A model generated the notes under the pieces. The model did no database searches and was not told the origin of the DNA. It saw only the letters and a list, made by a program, of their open reading frames with translations. A DNA stretch of 55,818 bases from Cafeteria roenbergensis (taxonomy: Eukaryota; Sar; Bigyra; Bicosoecida; Cafeteriaceae): contig VLTN01000104.1 of assembly GCA_008330645.1 (NCBI GenBank), forward strand, positions 1-55,818, in the 5' to 3' direction. Every line of letters starts with the position of its first letter. The first letter of the stretch is position 1. Position numbers and translations under genes: made by a program. Of this stretch, positions 41,261 through 50,956 are shown piece by piece.

Positions 41261-44217
41261 TCACAGGCGCGCTTTGGTCGCAATGCGCAGCACAGAGGCT
41301 GCGATTCCGGCCGGCAAGGAGACTGTCAGGTCGGCGTCGGAGTCGGGGTCCGCAAGAGTTGCGGCCGCCGCCTCGAGCTCCGGACAGGCCGCGCTGGCAA
41401 GCTGAGCGCCGCTGGCGTGAGCACCGAAGCGGACTGCGGCTGCCACAAGCGCGGCGGCTTCTTCCAGGGCGACCTGTTCCAGGGCCTTTTCTGTTTCGGG
41501 GTCGCGTGCAGAAGTGGCTTGGGCAGGCGCTGGCACCGCACCAAGCGCTGCCAGCTGCCTCGCCAGAGCGATGGAGGCTGCCGCAAAAGCGTCCGCGACA
41601 GCCCGGTCCCGCAGGCGCACGGGAAGCGTTCCGGCAGCGGCCTCCGTGCGGCCGACGGCGACGATGGCCGCCGTCTGCGACAGCTGAGACTCCCGAACGC
41701 GCTTAGGCAGCGACCGATCAGAATCGTCCACCTCGACGAACAGCCCAGTGCCGTCACCGAGCCACGCGCTGGAGGTAGACACGGCATCCTTGCCGCCGAC
41801 GAACTGCCAGCGCGCGAGTGAGTGCGGGACAGCCAAGGGTGACGACGCCCGGAGGACTGCGGCCGCAGCCTCGCCTGCAGCACCGCACTGAGGCAGCGGG
41901 ATCACTGAGACCTGTCGCGGGGCCAGCCAGAGGGGCCACCGCCCAGCAAAGTGCTCCGCAAGCACGGCCAGCATGCGTTCAAACGACCCTGCAAAGAGGC
42001 AGAAGCGGCAACAGCGGGGGAGGGCAGACTTCAGCTGCGGGGGGACAACACTGCTCGCGCTGCTTGCACACGACGAGGACACGAGGGCGCGACTCCGCCC
42101 CTGGCGCCACGACCGACAGAGCGCGACTCACCGAGGAGAGCGCGGTGCACGATGACAGGGGTGCGAAGCTCGCCGTCGGGGCTTTGGTACCGCAGGTTGA
42201 ATCGGCCTGCCAGCTGGAAATCCAGCTGCACGGTCGCGCACTGGTGGCGCCGGCCAACGGCATCTGTGGCCGTGATGTCGATCTTTGGCCCGTAGAAGGC
42301 GCCGTCGCCCTCAGCGACGGGGAGTTCTTGGAAGCCTTGGCCGGCTCTGCCGGCGTGCGAGGCCATCGCGTCCTTGAGGGCGGCCTCTGCGGCGTCCCAG
42401 TCCGCGTCGGAGCCAAGTCGCTTGTCAGGACGCGTTGCCAGCTGGAGCGCGTACTCAAGGCCACAGGCCTGGCTGAAGATCGCGTGGACCATGTCCAGGC
42501 AGGCGCCCACCTCTGCCTGCACCTGCGCCATGCCACCGTCTTCCACAGCAGCGCAGAAGATGTGCGCGTCGTCCTGGTGGAAACGGCGCACGCGCGTGAG
42601 GCCGGTGAGAGCTCCCGAGGCCTCGTTGCGGTGGAGGGCGCCAAAATCGGCGACGCGGAGCGGAAGCTCTCGGTAGGAGCGAGCGGTGAGGCCAAAGACA
42701 ACGCAGTGGGCGGGACAGTTCATCGGCTTCACTCCGAATGCCTCGCCCTCGGGCATGACCTCGTCAGAGCCCGCCACACCAGGCTCGCCAGGAGCTGCTG
42801 AGGCATCTGGGACAGCAACGGCGGCGCCGCCCGCGGCCCAGTCCCCTGCACCGGCCGCCACAAACATGTCCTCGCGGTAGTTGGCCCAGTGGCCCGAGCG
42901 CTGCCACAGGCCCGTGGAGAAGAGCTGCGGGGTCTCCACCTCCTGGTACCCGCGCGCCGCAATCTCGGAGCGCACCAGGGAGCGCAGGCGGCTGAGCACG
43001 CGGACGCCGTGGGGCAGGAAGTAGGGGCTGCCCGGGGCCGACGGGTGGAGCGCCCACAGGCCTTGTGCGGTGCCGACGCGGCGGTGGTCGCGGGCCTCGG
43101 CCTCCTCGCGAAGCAGCTCCCAGCCCGACGCAACGGCCTTGCTCGGCCAGGCCACGCCGGTGTACCGGGTGGCGTGGACCTCCTGGCCCGCCCCCCCCAG
43201 TACGGGCAAGGCCACCTCGGACTGGGCAACCACCTGCAGGAAGGCTTCCGCGCCGCGCAGCATGCTGGTGTCAGGAAGGCGGACCGCCTGGAGGCGCGCG
43301 GCAACGGCCTGCGACGAGGCCTCGGGAGAGATGGGCGCCTCCGTGGCGTCCAGGGTGGCGGTCCCGTCCCGAACGACGAAGCGCCGGCGCTTCTTGGCGA
43401 CGGCGGCGGCTGCCTTGGCGATGTCAGCGGCCTTCAGGCCGCTGGCGCGCATTCCTCCGCCGAGAATGACGTCCGCATCAAAAGCGCCCTGCAGTCCCAT
43501 GGCCCAGGACGGCGCGCTGGGCCCGAACGGGTGCGATCGGGGTGCGCCGAACCCCCCGCGGCGCACGGCCTGCGTCTCCGCGATGGCCTCAAGGTGCGCC
43601 AGCGCGACTGCCTCGGGCACGCGGGAGCCGAGGCTGGCCACACGCGGTGCGTCTGCGCCGATGCGGTCGGCGCATCGCGCAATCCCCGCAGCCAGCAGGT
43701 GCGCCGCCGAAAGCCAGTACGTGTGCCGGCCCAGCGGGGTGCACAAGTGCACGGGGGACGCAGCCACGGGCCCCAGGCTGTCCATTGTGAACCCGCACAT
43801 GCTCGCCACAACGTCGAGCTGCTCGCCAACGCCGAAGAGCATGCCGTTCACCACGGCTGCCACAACTGGGCTTCCGTCGCTCGCCACCCGCATGCCCTCC
43901 GGAATCGCATCCCAGAGCGTCGCAATCGTGCCACCATCTGCAGACACTGCTGTCTCTGTGAACACGGGGTTCCCTGCAGCCGCCCAGCCCTGCACCCCAG
44001 CAGGCCTGCCGGGCAGCGGGAGCGAGTTCCCCCACGGGTCGTCGTTCACCCAGCTGCAAGCCAGTGCGTCAGTGGGCGCCCCAGACAAGCCTCTGGCCCA
44101 GCCAGCGACTGCAGCACGCGACATACCCCCAGCCCTGCTGGTGCGCGCGCCCGTTGCCGTCACAGCAGCATGCCGGCCTGCGCTTGCGGCGCCGCGATGA
44201 CGCAGAGCGCGAAGCAT
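41261..44217 (-). CDS. Threonyl-tRNA synthetase, two exons, probable organelle targeting
   Basis: Charges tRNA-Thr. Exon 1 is 44217-42132 and exon 2 is 41988-41261, separated by a 143-nt intron (GTGAGTCG donor, ctttgcag acceptor). The phase-1 junction restores HRALLGSFERMLAVL, the family's motif-3 region; total 937 aa. The N-terminus (about 1-50) is rich in Arg/Ala/Ser without acidic residues, consistent with mitochondrial or plastid targeting. A degenerate TGS/editing-like region follows (HTYWLSAAHLL, about 165-176). The class II core starts near 398 (YFLPHGVRVLSRL). The zinc ligands typical of ThrRS are present: Cys501 (PMNCPAH), His547 (RRFHQDDAHIF) and His691 (VIVHRALLG). The motif-2 Arg lies in LHRNEASGALTG. 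The anticodon-binding domain (WLAPRQVSVIPL onward) carries an Ala-rich extension. A transposon lies 143 bp upstream of the start codon. Confidence 0.93.
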
Positions 44218-44359
44218 CTGACAGCGCCTCTGAGAGCGAAAGGGGGCACGAGCCGCTTGTGGCGGAGGAAATTGACGAACTGTGCCCGAGAGCAGTGTGC
44301 TGTGCGCCTACGGCGCCTCCGGCCGCGCCATCGCGGGCTGGCGGGGTCGCCGTTCTGAC

Positions 44360-44389
44360 CGACTGCAGAGCTACCCGGGAGAGAAAAGC
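44360..44389 (+). repeat. 5' terminal inverted repeat, transposon copy 1
   Basis: Thirty bases perfectly complementary to 48781-48810 and identical to 55380-55409. Confidence 0.92.
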
Positions 44390-45268
44390 CAAAAAGCGGA
44401 TGCTCGGAAGAGAAAAGCACTTTTGCGGTATGGACATTGTCCAATCGACCCAAAACTTCGGCTGTGCCCGTTTCCTAGTGAGGCGCTGAAAATGGCCTTG
44501 ACCGATTGCGGCTTGTGCTCCTGGCGCGCGAGGCGCGCCGCGGTTGTCTGCAACGGCTGGCGGGGCGCACCCTCCCAACCGCCCCAGGGCAGCTCCAGCC
44601 CCAATCTCTTCTTCGAAAAGTGTGGGCAGTATGTTTCCATAGCGAATGCATGTGGTCAGGGCGCTGGACTCGCGCTGGTTGGGGAGGCGCCTGCCGCCGT
44701 TGCCGAAAACTTGTGCGCAGCATCCTTCCGCCTGGGAGTCATGTTTTTGAATTTTGAGGCCATCGCACACGTTTTTGTGCTCGTGCAGATCGCGTCGTAC
44801 GCTTTGTTTGCGGTTTTCTTTGAGCGCCCAGCACTTCCCCGACACCTCGACCGTCAGCTCACCCGCCAAATTGAAAAGGATGGAAGACAGCCAGTGACCA
44901 TTTCTCATGGCTCTGGGGTTCTTGAGGTCCCAAAGTCGATAGTTGCGCGGGGCCTTCGCGACGCTGTTGACTGGGGCATTCGGAACGAGGTGCTTGTCGG
45001 TCAACTGCAACTCGGCAAAAACGCCGCCAAACGGGCGTTTGGTGTGGCCTTTGTGATGTCAATACAGTCAACATCCGAGCTAATCTCGCTGCTGAAGTAC
45101 GTTGGGCTCAGGCAATGCAGCAGGGCGACGCAATTTACGGCCAAAGCGTACCCGCCCGTTCCAGCGCAGACGAGGCGAGACGGAGTCTTCGCTCAAGCCG
45201 CTCGAATTGGAGCCAGCAAAGTCCACCCGGCGGCTACTACCAGAGACAGGTGCATCTCTGAACACGGA

Positions 45269-47470
45269 ATGGAATCCCCGTGGGCCAGATGGGTCCGCCA
45301 GGCGCGTGAACACGTCTTCGCCATTCTGACCGAGAGGGGCCTTGCGCGACTGATGGCAGATGGCTTGCCGGAGGAAGTCGCTCGCAAGCAGCTTAACGAG
45401 GGTCTAAACGGGGCCTTCAGGCGCAGCATTTCCCGGAGCATTCGAGAGCTTGGCATCCAGCCCCACCAAAGCGGCGCCAGGCGCGGATTGGCTTCGCCCC
45501 CGGCCAAGGCGCCTGCTCTCGAGGGCGCACCGGCTGTTGCAAGCGAGGCCAAGACGATGGCGAAAAAGCAGTATAAATGGGTCCAAGGCCTGACGATGCC
45601 GCTCTCGAGCGGCTTTCTCCGGGACTTCGGCCGCACATCGCAGCCTCGGTCGCTGTCCGTCGCAGCTGAGATATTGCTCATGCAGTTTCTGTTTCACAGG
45701 ATTGCTCAAGACCATCCCACCACGGTGCAAGACGTGGCACATGCAGTGCTTGGGTACTCCGTCAGCCTCCGTCGCCAAGTCGTAGGGATTATCGCTTCTA
45801 CGCGGCTGTCGACCAGTTCGTGCGCCCCTCATGCAGCAAGCAGCAGCGGCGGCTCCGATCCCGGCAAAGACGGCTCCAAAGTCGATCTACCTCGGTGGCT
45901 TGCACAGACTACCGCTGGGACTGGAGTTGCTTCGGGATTCTTGAAACGCTGGCGGGTGAGGCTTCGTAAGGCGCGTCTCGGGTCAAGCTCACGCATCACT
46001 GCGCCACGAAGCGGAGTAGTGCTCAAGTTTGCTTACTTCTGGAAGCAAGCCGTGGACCAGCTGGAAGAGCTTGTTGGAAGTGGTGAGCTTGCTCGGCGTA
46101 TTTGCAACCTGGACGAAACACATGGTGAGATTTTCAAAATGGTCATTACAAAAATTCTTGGGATTCCTGGTCTTCCTGTTCATCACAATTCGGGTGGCAC
46201 AAAACACCAGCACGTGACATCAATTAATACTGTTACGGCTGACGGGAAGAAGCTCCCAGTGTTCGCAGTCGTCCCAGCCAGCGGCAATGACTCCACTCCT
46301 CCGGCAGCATCATGGGTCGCAGATGTTCCAGAGGAGCACGCGAAGTCCATCGTCATCACCAAAAGCAAAAATGGCTGGTCGGCCGAGAGGCACATTATCA
46401 TGGCGCTGGAGTCTGTCTGTCAGCACTACGAGCAAGTGTGGAAGATGGAAGTGTCGCCTCGGAAGCCAATTCTCATGCTCATGGATAATTGTAGCACGCA
46501 CACCACGCCGCAAGTTCTGGCGTATGCAATGGAGAGGGGAGTTCGATTAATGTTCCTCCCACCCAATTGTTCCCACGTCCTCCAGCCACTGGACATCGGC
46601 GTCTTCGGACCGCTCAAGAACAAGCACTTCAAGCGGGCCAGAGATTTCATCGTGCGGGCGCGAAAGGCTCGAGCTGTGAAGCAAGTCACCACTCGCAATG
46701 GCTCGCTCCGAGAGGCCAGCGAGGCTGCAACTGCAGCAGCGAAGGTGCGAATCCACGATGTTCTCGCTGCATATGTGGTGGGGTTTGCAGAAGTTCCGGA
46801 GGAGACAGTAAGGTCCTCCTGGGTGAAGAGCGGCATTTTCCCTCTGGACATCGCAAAGATCAAAGCAAACGTCTGGGTGGAAAAGGCTGACCTGGTCGAG
46901 GCTATCAATGGCCGCAAACTTCCCATGGAGACGCTGGATGCCGCGATTGAGCTGCTGGCAGACTTGGATGTGATCCCGGCGGGGTACGCAGTTCGTGACG
47001 CAACCGACGACAGCGAGCTTTCCGCACCTGCGGCAGCAGCAAGTGTCCGGCAAGGCTCACTAATGGCAGCGATGACGACCAGTTTGGCCTTCTCGTGGTA
47101 CTCTGATGGGCTGGCCAGAGTGATGGACTCGCCCGCGTTCGACGAAGTCGTCAGGCAGATGGAGGGCGCCGGCACCGATGCGGCCCAAACGGCAGTCGAG
47201 GAGGCCGCCGACAGCAGGCGCAGCAGCACGAGTAGTCGAGCAGATGCATCTGTGCCGAGCTCAGGGCTGCTCGTCGGCGACGACGATGACACGGCCGAGC
47301 AGGCTGCTGGCATGCACGACCAGGACCGCGTGCAAGTCCAGAACGTGTTCACTGCGCACCAGGTGATGGAGCAACATCGCCGGCGCCAAGAGGCCAAGCT
47401 AGCTGCGGCTGAGGCCACCGCCGGCAGGGCCAGAGCGAAAGCGTCGCAGGTCAATTGGGGGCGACGCTGA
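45269..47470 (+). CDS. DDE superfamily transposase (pogo/jerky-like), DD35D
   Basis: Cuts and joins the element ends. The frame is open from 44282, but the element itself starts at 44360, and copy 2 carries a 254-nt out-of-frame deletion in the 5' part. The ATG at 45269 is therefore the conservative start (733 aa); earlier in-frame ATGs at 44492 and in the 44740s are possible. Catalytic triad: Asp in ICNLDETH, Asp in ILMLMDNCSTHTT, and a third Asp in PPNCSHVLQPLDIGVFG, 35 residues after the second, giving DD35D as in pogo/jerky elements. An N-terminal helical, basic region probably binds the ends; no canonical CENPB/HTH motif was recognised with confidence. An Ala/Glu-rich coiled tail ends VNWGRR at 47470, where coding character continues in another frame. 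Confidence 0.85.
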   Translation: MESPWARWVRQAREHVFAILTERGLARLMADGLPEEVARKQLNEGLNGAFRRSISRSIRELGIQPHQSGARRGLASPPAKAPALEGAPAVASEAKTMAKKQYKWVQGLTMPLSSGFLRDFGRTSQPRSLSVAAEILLMQFLFHRIAQDHPTTVQDVAHAVLGYSVSLRRQVVGIIASTRLSTSSCAPHAASSSGGSDPGKDGSKVDLPRWLAQTTAGTGVASGFLKRWRVRLRKARLGSSSRITAPRSGVVLKFAYFWKQAVDQLEELVGSGELARRICNLDETHGEIFKMVITKILGIPGLPVHHNSGGTKHQHVTSINTVTADGKKLPVFAVVPASGNDSTPPAASWVADVPEEHAKSIVITKSKNGWSAERHIIMALESVCQHYEQVWKMEVSPRKPILMLMDNCSTHTTPQVLAYAMERGVRLMFLPPNCSHVLQPLDIGVFGPLKNKHFKRARDFIVRARKARAVKQVTTRNGSLREASEAATAAAKVRIHDVLAAYVVGFAEVPEETVRSSWVKSGIFPLDIAKIKANVWVEKADLVEAINGRKLPMETLDAAIELLADLDVIPAGYAVRDATDDSELSAPAAAASVRQGSLMAAMTTSLAFSWYSDGLARVMDSPAFDEVVRQMEGAGTDAAQTAVEEAADSRRSSTSSRADASVPSSGLLVGDDDDTAEQAAGMHDQDRVQVQNVFTAHQVMEQHRRRQEAKLAAAEATAGRARAKASQVNWGRR

Positions 47471-48296
47471 CGCGCCGCTCCCCGACCCCGGGACGCGGCA
47501 GCGCATTGCCAAGCTGTTGGCGGAACGACGGGGGCTCCTAGCACCACCCGAGCTCACCGTGGACGAGCGCCAAGACCTGGAACACCTCAAGCTGGCAGTA
47601 AGCACGGAGCCAGGGGCCCAGCACCTCGCCAGCGAGCGCATCCAACGGCTCAATGAGCTCACGGCCAAGCAAGCTGCTTGGCAGGGGTACATGGAAGCCC
47701 ACAGCTTGGCCCTGCGCGCACTCAGCGCAGGGAAGGAGCTCGCAGCGTGCCTACAGTCGCCTTTTGGAGTCATTGGCCTCCAAGCTGAAAGCGCGGACTT
47801 GCCGCTCTCCATCGCACTGAACACGATGTACATTGTAACAGCCCACCACGCAGCTGCAGAAGACGCATCGGTGTCGGAAGCCGCGCCGCCATCCTCGTCC
47901 TCGTCGTCCTCGGCGGCCAACCACGCGCAGCTGCACCAGGGGTGCCCTGCTCACGCCGCCGCAGCCAGGCAGTCCTCCGCGATCGCAGCCTCTCCACCCG
48001 ACCCGCCCGCACCAGTAGCGTCCCAACCATGTTCTTCGGCAACTTCAGGCGCTCCCGTTGTCCCGGCTGCCGAAAGGCAGGAGAATCGGCTGTTCCCGGT
48101 CGCGACGAACGAGCGTCGCCGGCGAGTTTCCGCGCGGCTTGCGGCGGCATCAAGCGCAGCGTCCGCCCCATCGATGGAGAGTCAACCAACCCTCGTCCCC
48201 CTGCGGCTGAGCCAGCGGGGGCACCTACAGACGACGCAGGGGCTGAAGCGCCGCCGAGGCAATGCAAACCAAAAATTTCCGGAACGTCCATCTTGA
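47463..48296 (+). CDS. Second transposon reading frame: C-terminal continuation or accessory ORF
   Basis: Immediately after a G5 run (47457-47461) and overlapping the transposase stop, the -1 frame reads GDADAPLPDPGTRQRIAKLL and continues to 48296. A helical, charged segment is followed by a Ser/Pro/Ala-rich region and a basic end (RRRRVSAR, LKRRRG). No family was recognised. It lacks its own ATG near the beginning. Deleting one G, or -1 frameshifting on the G run, would fuse it to the transposase. It may be a separate DNA-binding/accessory protein or the true C-terminus. Confidence 0.5.
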   Translation, partial: DADAPLPDPGTRQRIAKLLAERRGLLAPPELTVDERQDLEHLKLAVSTEPGAQHLASERIQRLNELTAKQAAWQGYMEAHSLALRALSAGKELAACLQSPFGVIGLQAESADLPLSIALNTMYIVTAHHAAAEDASVSEAAPPSSSSSSSAANHAQLHQGCPAHAAAARQSSAIAASPPDPPAPVASQPCSSATSGAPVVPAAERQENRLFPVATNERRRRVSARLAAASSAASAPSMESQPTLVPLRLSQRGHLQTTQGLKRRRGNANQKFPERPS

Positions 48297-48780
48297 GCAC
48301 CATCGGCCGGATGGCCACGGCAGTTCTAGCACATTTTCGCAATGCTGGATATGACGTGTTGATGCATTGAAAACTGCGCGTTAAGGCCCTGGAGCGCGAA
48401 TGATTTTCTCAATTCGAAACGAGCCACTCCTGGCTCCCCAGCCGCTCAGAGTCCTTGTTCCAGCACGCGAATGTGCGCAAACTGTCGTAAAGGCAAACAA
48501 GCAGGCAATGGTAGCAGTTATATCGCACTGGCATTCCCTCAGCGCGAGAAAAGTGGAAAATGCGCTAAAAAGTTTTTCTCTTCCGAGCATTCAAAAAAAA
48601 CTGGCGGCCGCCAAATTCTCACACCCGCCGCGGGCCCGCATCCGCGCCAGGAGGCATGGATCCACAATCGCCTCGGTGAAAACTAACCTTTTGCGCTCTT
48701 CTTGCGTCTGGGCCACATAGAGGGCGCACAGCGGGCCTGTGGGGCCGTTGGGAGGGTAGGGTTTGTGCGTCCCTGCTTAA

Positions 48781-48810
48781 GCTTTTCTCTCCCGGGTAGC
48801 TCTGCAGTCG
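48781..48810 (-). repeat. 3' terminal inverted repeat, transposon copy 1
   Basis: Reads gcttttctctcccggg on the plus strand; exact reverse complement of 44360-44389. Confidence 0.92.
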
Positions 48811-49179
48811 ACGACGGAGCGGCAGAGCCGGCAACATTGCTGCAGGTCCGCGCCAGCCCCGTTCCGCAACGGTTGCTGGTCGCTCCCGACATGACGAGCT
48901 GCACAAGCACACGCATACGCACACACGCTCATTCAAACCGCAAGGCCCACGCTGGGACAGGAGAGACCGTGTGGAGGAAGCCTGCGCGCCGCCGGAAGCC
49001 GCCTCGGCAGCTGGAGGAGCTCCGCTGTCGCGCCGCAGTCCGCACACTGACGGGGCTCTCACTCCACAAGCCGCTGCCGGAGCACTCAGACTCATCCGCG
49101 CTGTCGCCAGAGCCAGCACGGCGACGTGCAGTGTCGCATCCCTCGAGCGGCGAAGGCAGCCGCGGAGTGCGTCGCGTGC
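48811..49179. other. Interval between transposon and next minus-strand gene
   Basis: No RNA gene or repeat seen. A minus-strand frame here (stop at 48929; RLPSPLEGCDTARRR..., then an acidic/Ser stretch) looks like coding sequence. It could be the true C-terminal tail of the neighbouring gene if the G9 run at 49311-49319 is miscounted. Confidence 0.35.
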
Positions 49180-50240
49180 TCAGTGGCACCACGGCGTTGC
49201 CAGGCGTGAGCACCATGGCCGCCGGTGTGCGTGGCTGGGGCCAAGGGGCCAGCTTAGGACGGCTCGGGGGTCGGCCTCTGCATCTGCTCCGCCGTCGCTC
49301 TGCGTGGATTGGGGGGGGGCGGCGACACTCTGCCGAGCCCCCAGCGCATTTGGTGCTGGGAAGAGGCGGGCGCATGTGCCGCTTGCAGACGCGATGGCTG
49401 CGATGAGAGCAACTCCGGCAGCGACGACACCGGCCTCGGTCCCGCTGCTGCGTCGAGCGACAGTTCCGGCGGAGCCGGAGCCGCTGCGACGGTGACCACT
49501 GCTCGCCTCCTGAGAGAGACCAGACCGTTCCAGCGTCGCAGCCGGCACAAGCTCCAAAGTGTTGGGGCGAGCGAGGTCCGCCCAACCTCCCTCCGCCCGC
49601 AGCGTGGCTAGCGCCACCGGAGTCTCGGTTGCGAAGATGGTCCCCTCGCCACAACGCATCGTGACTCGCACTGCCGCGCAGGGAGAGAGGCATGGCCGGG
49701 GGAGCGCCTCTTGTCCCCACCAGCGAAGCCTGCGTCTTCGAGCTCGCAGGTTGTGGCTCGCAATCGGACCTGCGTCGAAAACGGCGAGGAATTTGCTCGC
49801 CGAGCCAAGTTTAAATTCTAGCCCACTGTCCGGCCTTCCCGACGCACGCAGGCGGGCAACAGCCTTGAAAGAGCACCACTCGTCGGCAGGCCGCAGCGTG
49901 TCCTGGGCCAATGCCCAGCGCTGGCGCCATCGGAGGCGCGAGCGCCTCGTCGCAAACGAGGCCAGGGCTGCGCTGCCCCGCTCACCCAAGCGTGGGGCCG
50001 CCCGTCCTCGGCCAGCGTTGCATCAACGGAAACAGCTCCACGCGCGCCCCCGCACACGTCGGAGACAGTTGCTGTGCACATTCGCGCATCGGTGCTGGAG
50101 GGCACCACGTCGAGCAAAAACGACGAGTACACCGTGGGCCCTGCGGCCGCGGCCGCGCCATTCGCAGTGTGGCTCAAGGCAACGGCCGCGAGGGCCCCAA
50201 ACACCGCCGCAGGTGCGCTCCGCGCGCGGTGGCAACTCAT
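49180..50240 (-). CDS. Probable secreted/single-TM membrane protein, unknown family, two exons
   Basis: I do not recognise the family. Exon 1 (50240-49986) starts with a hydrophobic signal peptide (SAPAAVFGALAAVALSHTANG) followed by TVYSSFLLDVVPSSTDARM and two Cys (CTATVSDVC). A GTGAG donor at 49985 and a ttggcccag acceptor give an 83-nt intron. Exon 2 (49902-49180) continues in phase (DTLRPADEWCSFKAVARL...LEFKLGSASKFLAVFDAG), then VRVTMRCGEGTIFATETPVAL, and a probable TM helix (AGVVAAGVALIAAIASASG, about 49440-49380). Total about 325 aa as read. The C-terminus is uncertain because of a G9 homopolymer (49311-49319): one base change would redirect to the frame ending at 48929. Divergent from the RND gene. 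Confidence 0.5.
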
Positions 50241-50956
50241 CGCACTCGAGCGGCACGCGCTCACGCGAGTGTGGGCAACTGCCCCGCTCTGCGCGTTGCG
50301 ACTCCCCGGGCTCTGCCAGCTGCGATCGACCAAACTGGCAACGCGCTCCGATCACCTGCACCTCGGCGGCCATCAAGCACTGCCTGGCACAGCCCCTCTA
50401 CCATCGCACCTGCGACCCTGTCCCCTCGTAGAGTCATGCCTGCCGCGCCCGCGGCGGATTCGAGTGAGTGCGCTGCCTGAGGCCGCTTCTCTGGCCCGGC
50501 CCAAGTGTGTGACGTTGCGTCAGGGCATCGCTGCCTGGCCCCGAGCCACCGCCCGACAGGAGGGCTGCACGCGCCGTCCAGCGGGCCGAGGTCGCGGAAC
50601 GAGTGACAGCGATGCCTCTGAGACGCGGCCCGCAGTCGCCAGCCAGTGGAAAGCGCCCTGGGCTGGCACGAGGGCTCTCCGGCGATTGCGTCCCCCCTGC
50701 CTGTGACGTGTGCACCCCCGACGCCCCGCACTCGCGCCGCCTGGATGCCCCGGGTGTGCGTGTCGTCCCCCAGTGCTTGGCATAGGGTGCGATGGGGCCA
50801 TTGGTCCTGCTGACGCTGGCGGCGGCCGCTACCCAAAGACTTGAGCGCCCGTGTCGACTTGACTTTTGCCACGCGTTTCTCGCAGAGCCTCAGAGCGGCA
50901 CGGATGCGCCCAAGCGGGGCTGCCTTTCCCGAGCCAGCAGGTGTGTGGACGGCACG
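50241..50956. other. Divergent intergenic region
   Basis: 716 bp between the minus-strand membrane protein and the RND gene. Open frames on both strands lack recognisable motifs and have shadow-like composition. I see no TATA-like element, RNA gene or repeat. Confidence 0.4.

Larger units (their letters stand above)
44360..48810 (+). mobile_element. 4.45-kb DDE transposon (pogo/Tc1-like superfamily), copy 1
   Basis: Bounded by perfect 30-bp terminal inverted repeats starting CGACTGCAGAGCTACC, with further imperfect inverted similarity inside (for example ctcggaagagaaaag near 44403 versus its complement near 48575). It carries a DDE transposase and a second reading frame, and about 480 bp of non-coding DNA at the 3' end (48300-48780). 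No clear TA target duplication is visible; only a 2-bp AC flanks the 30-bp repeats on both sides, so the exact termini are uncertain. The 5' end is repeated at 55380-55818. Confidence 0.85.

Noticed and set aside
44282-45268. Transposase N-terminal extension of more than 300 residues in the same open frame
   Set aside because: It begins outside the element and crosses a segment that copy 2 deletes out of frame. Composition is poor until the 45,000s, so it was not included in the CDS call.
48750-48770. Telomere-like gggtagggttt stretch
   Set aside because: A single short occurrence inside the transposon 3' end, with no tandem array.
49968-49985. 18-nt GTGAG...CAG segment as a mini-intron
   Set aside because: Its removal does not change frame. 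The 83-nt intron using the same donor and a downstream CAG acceptor joins the better coding frames.
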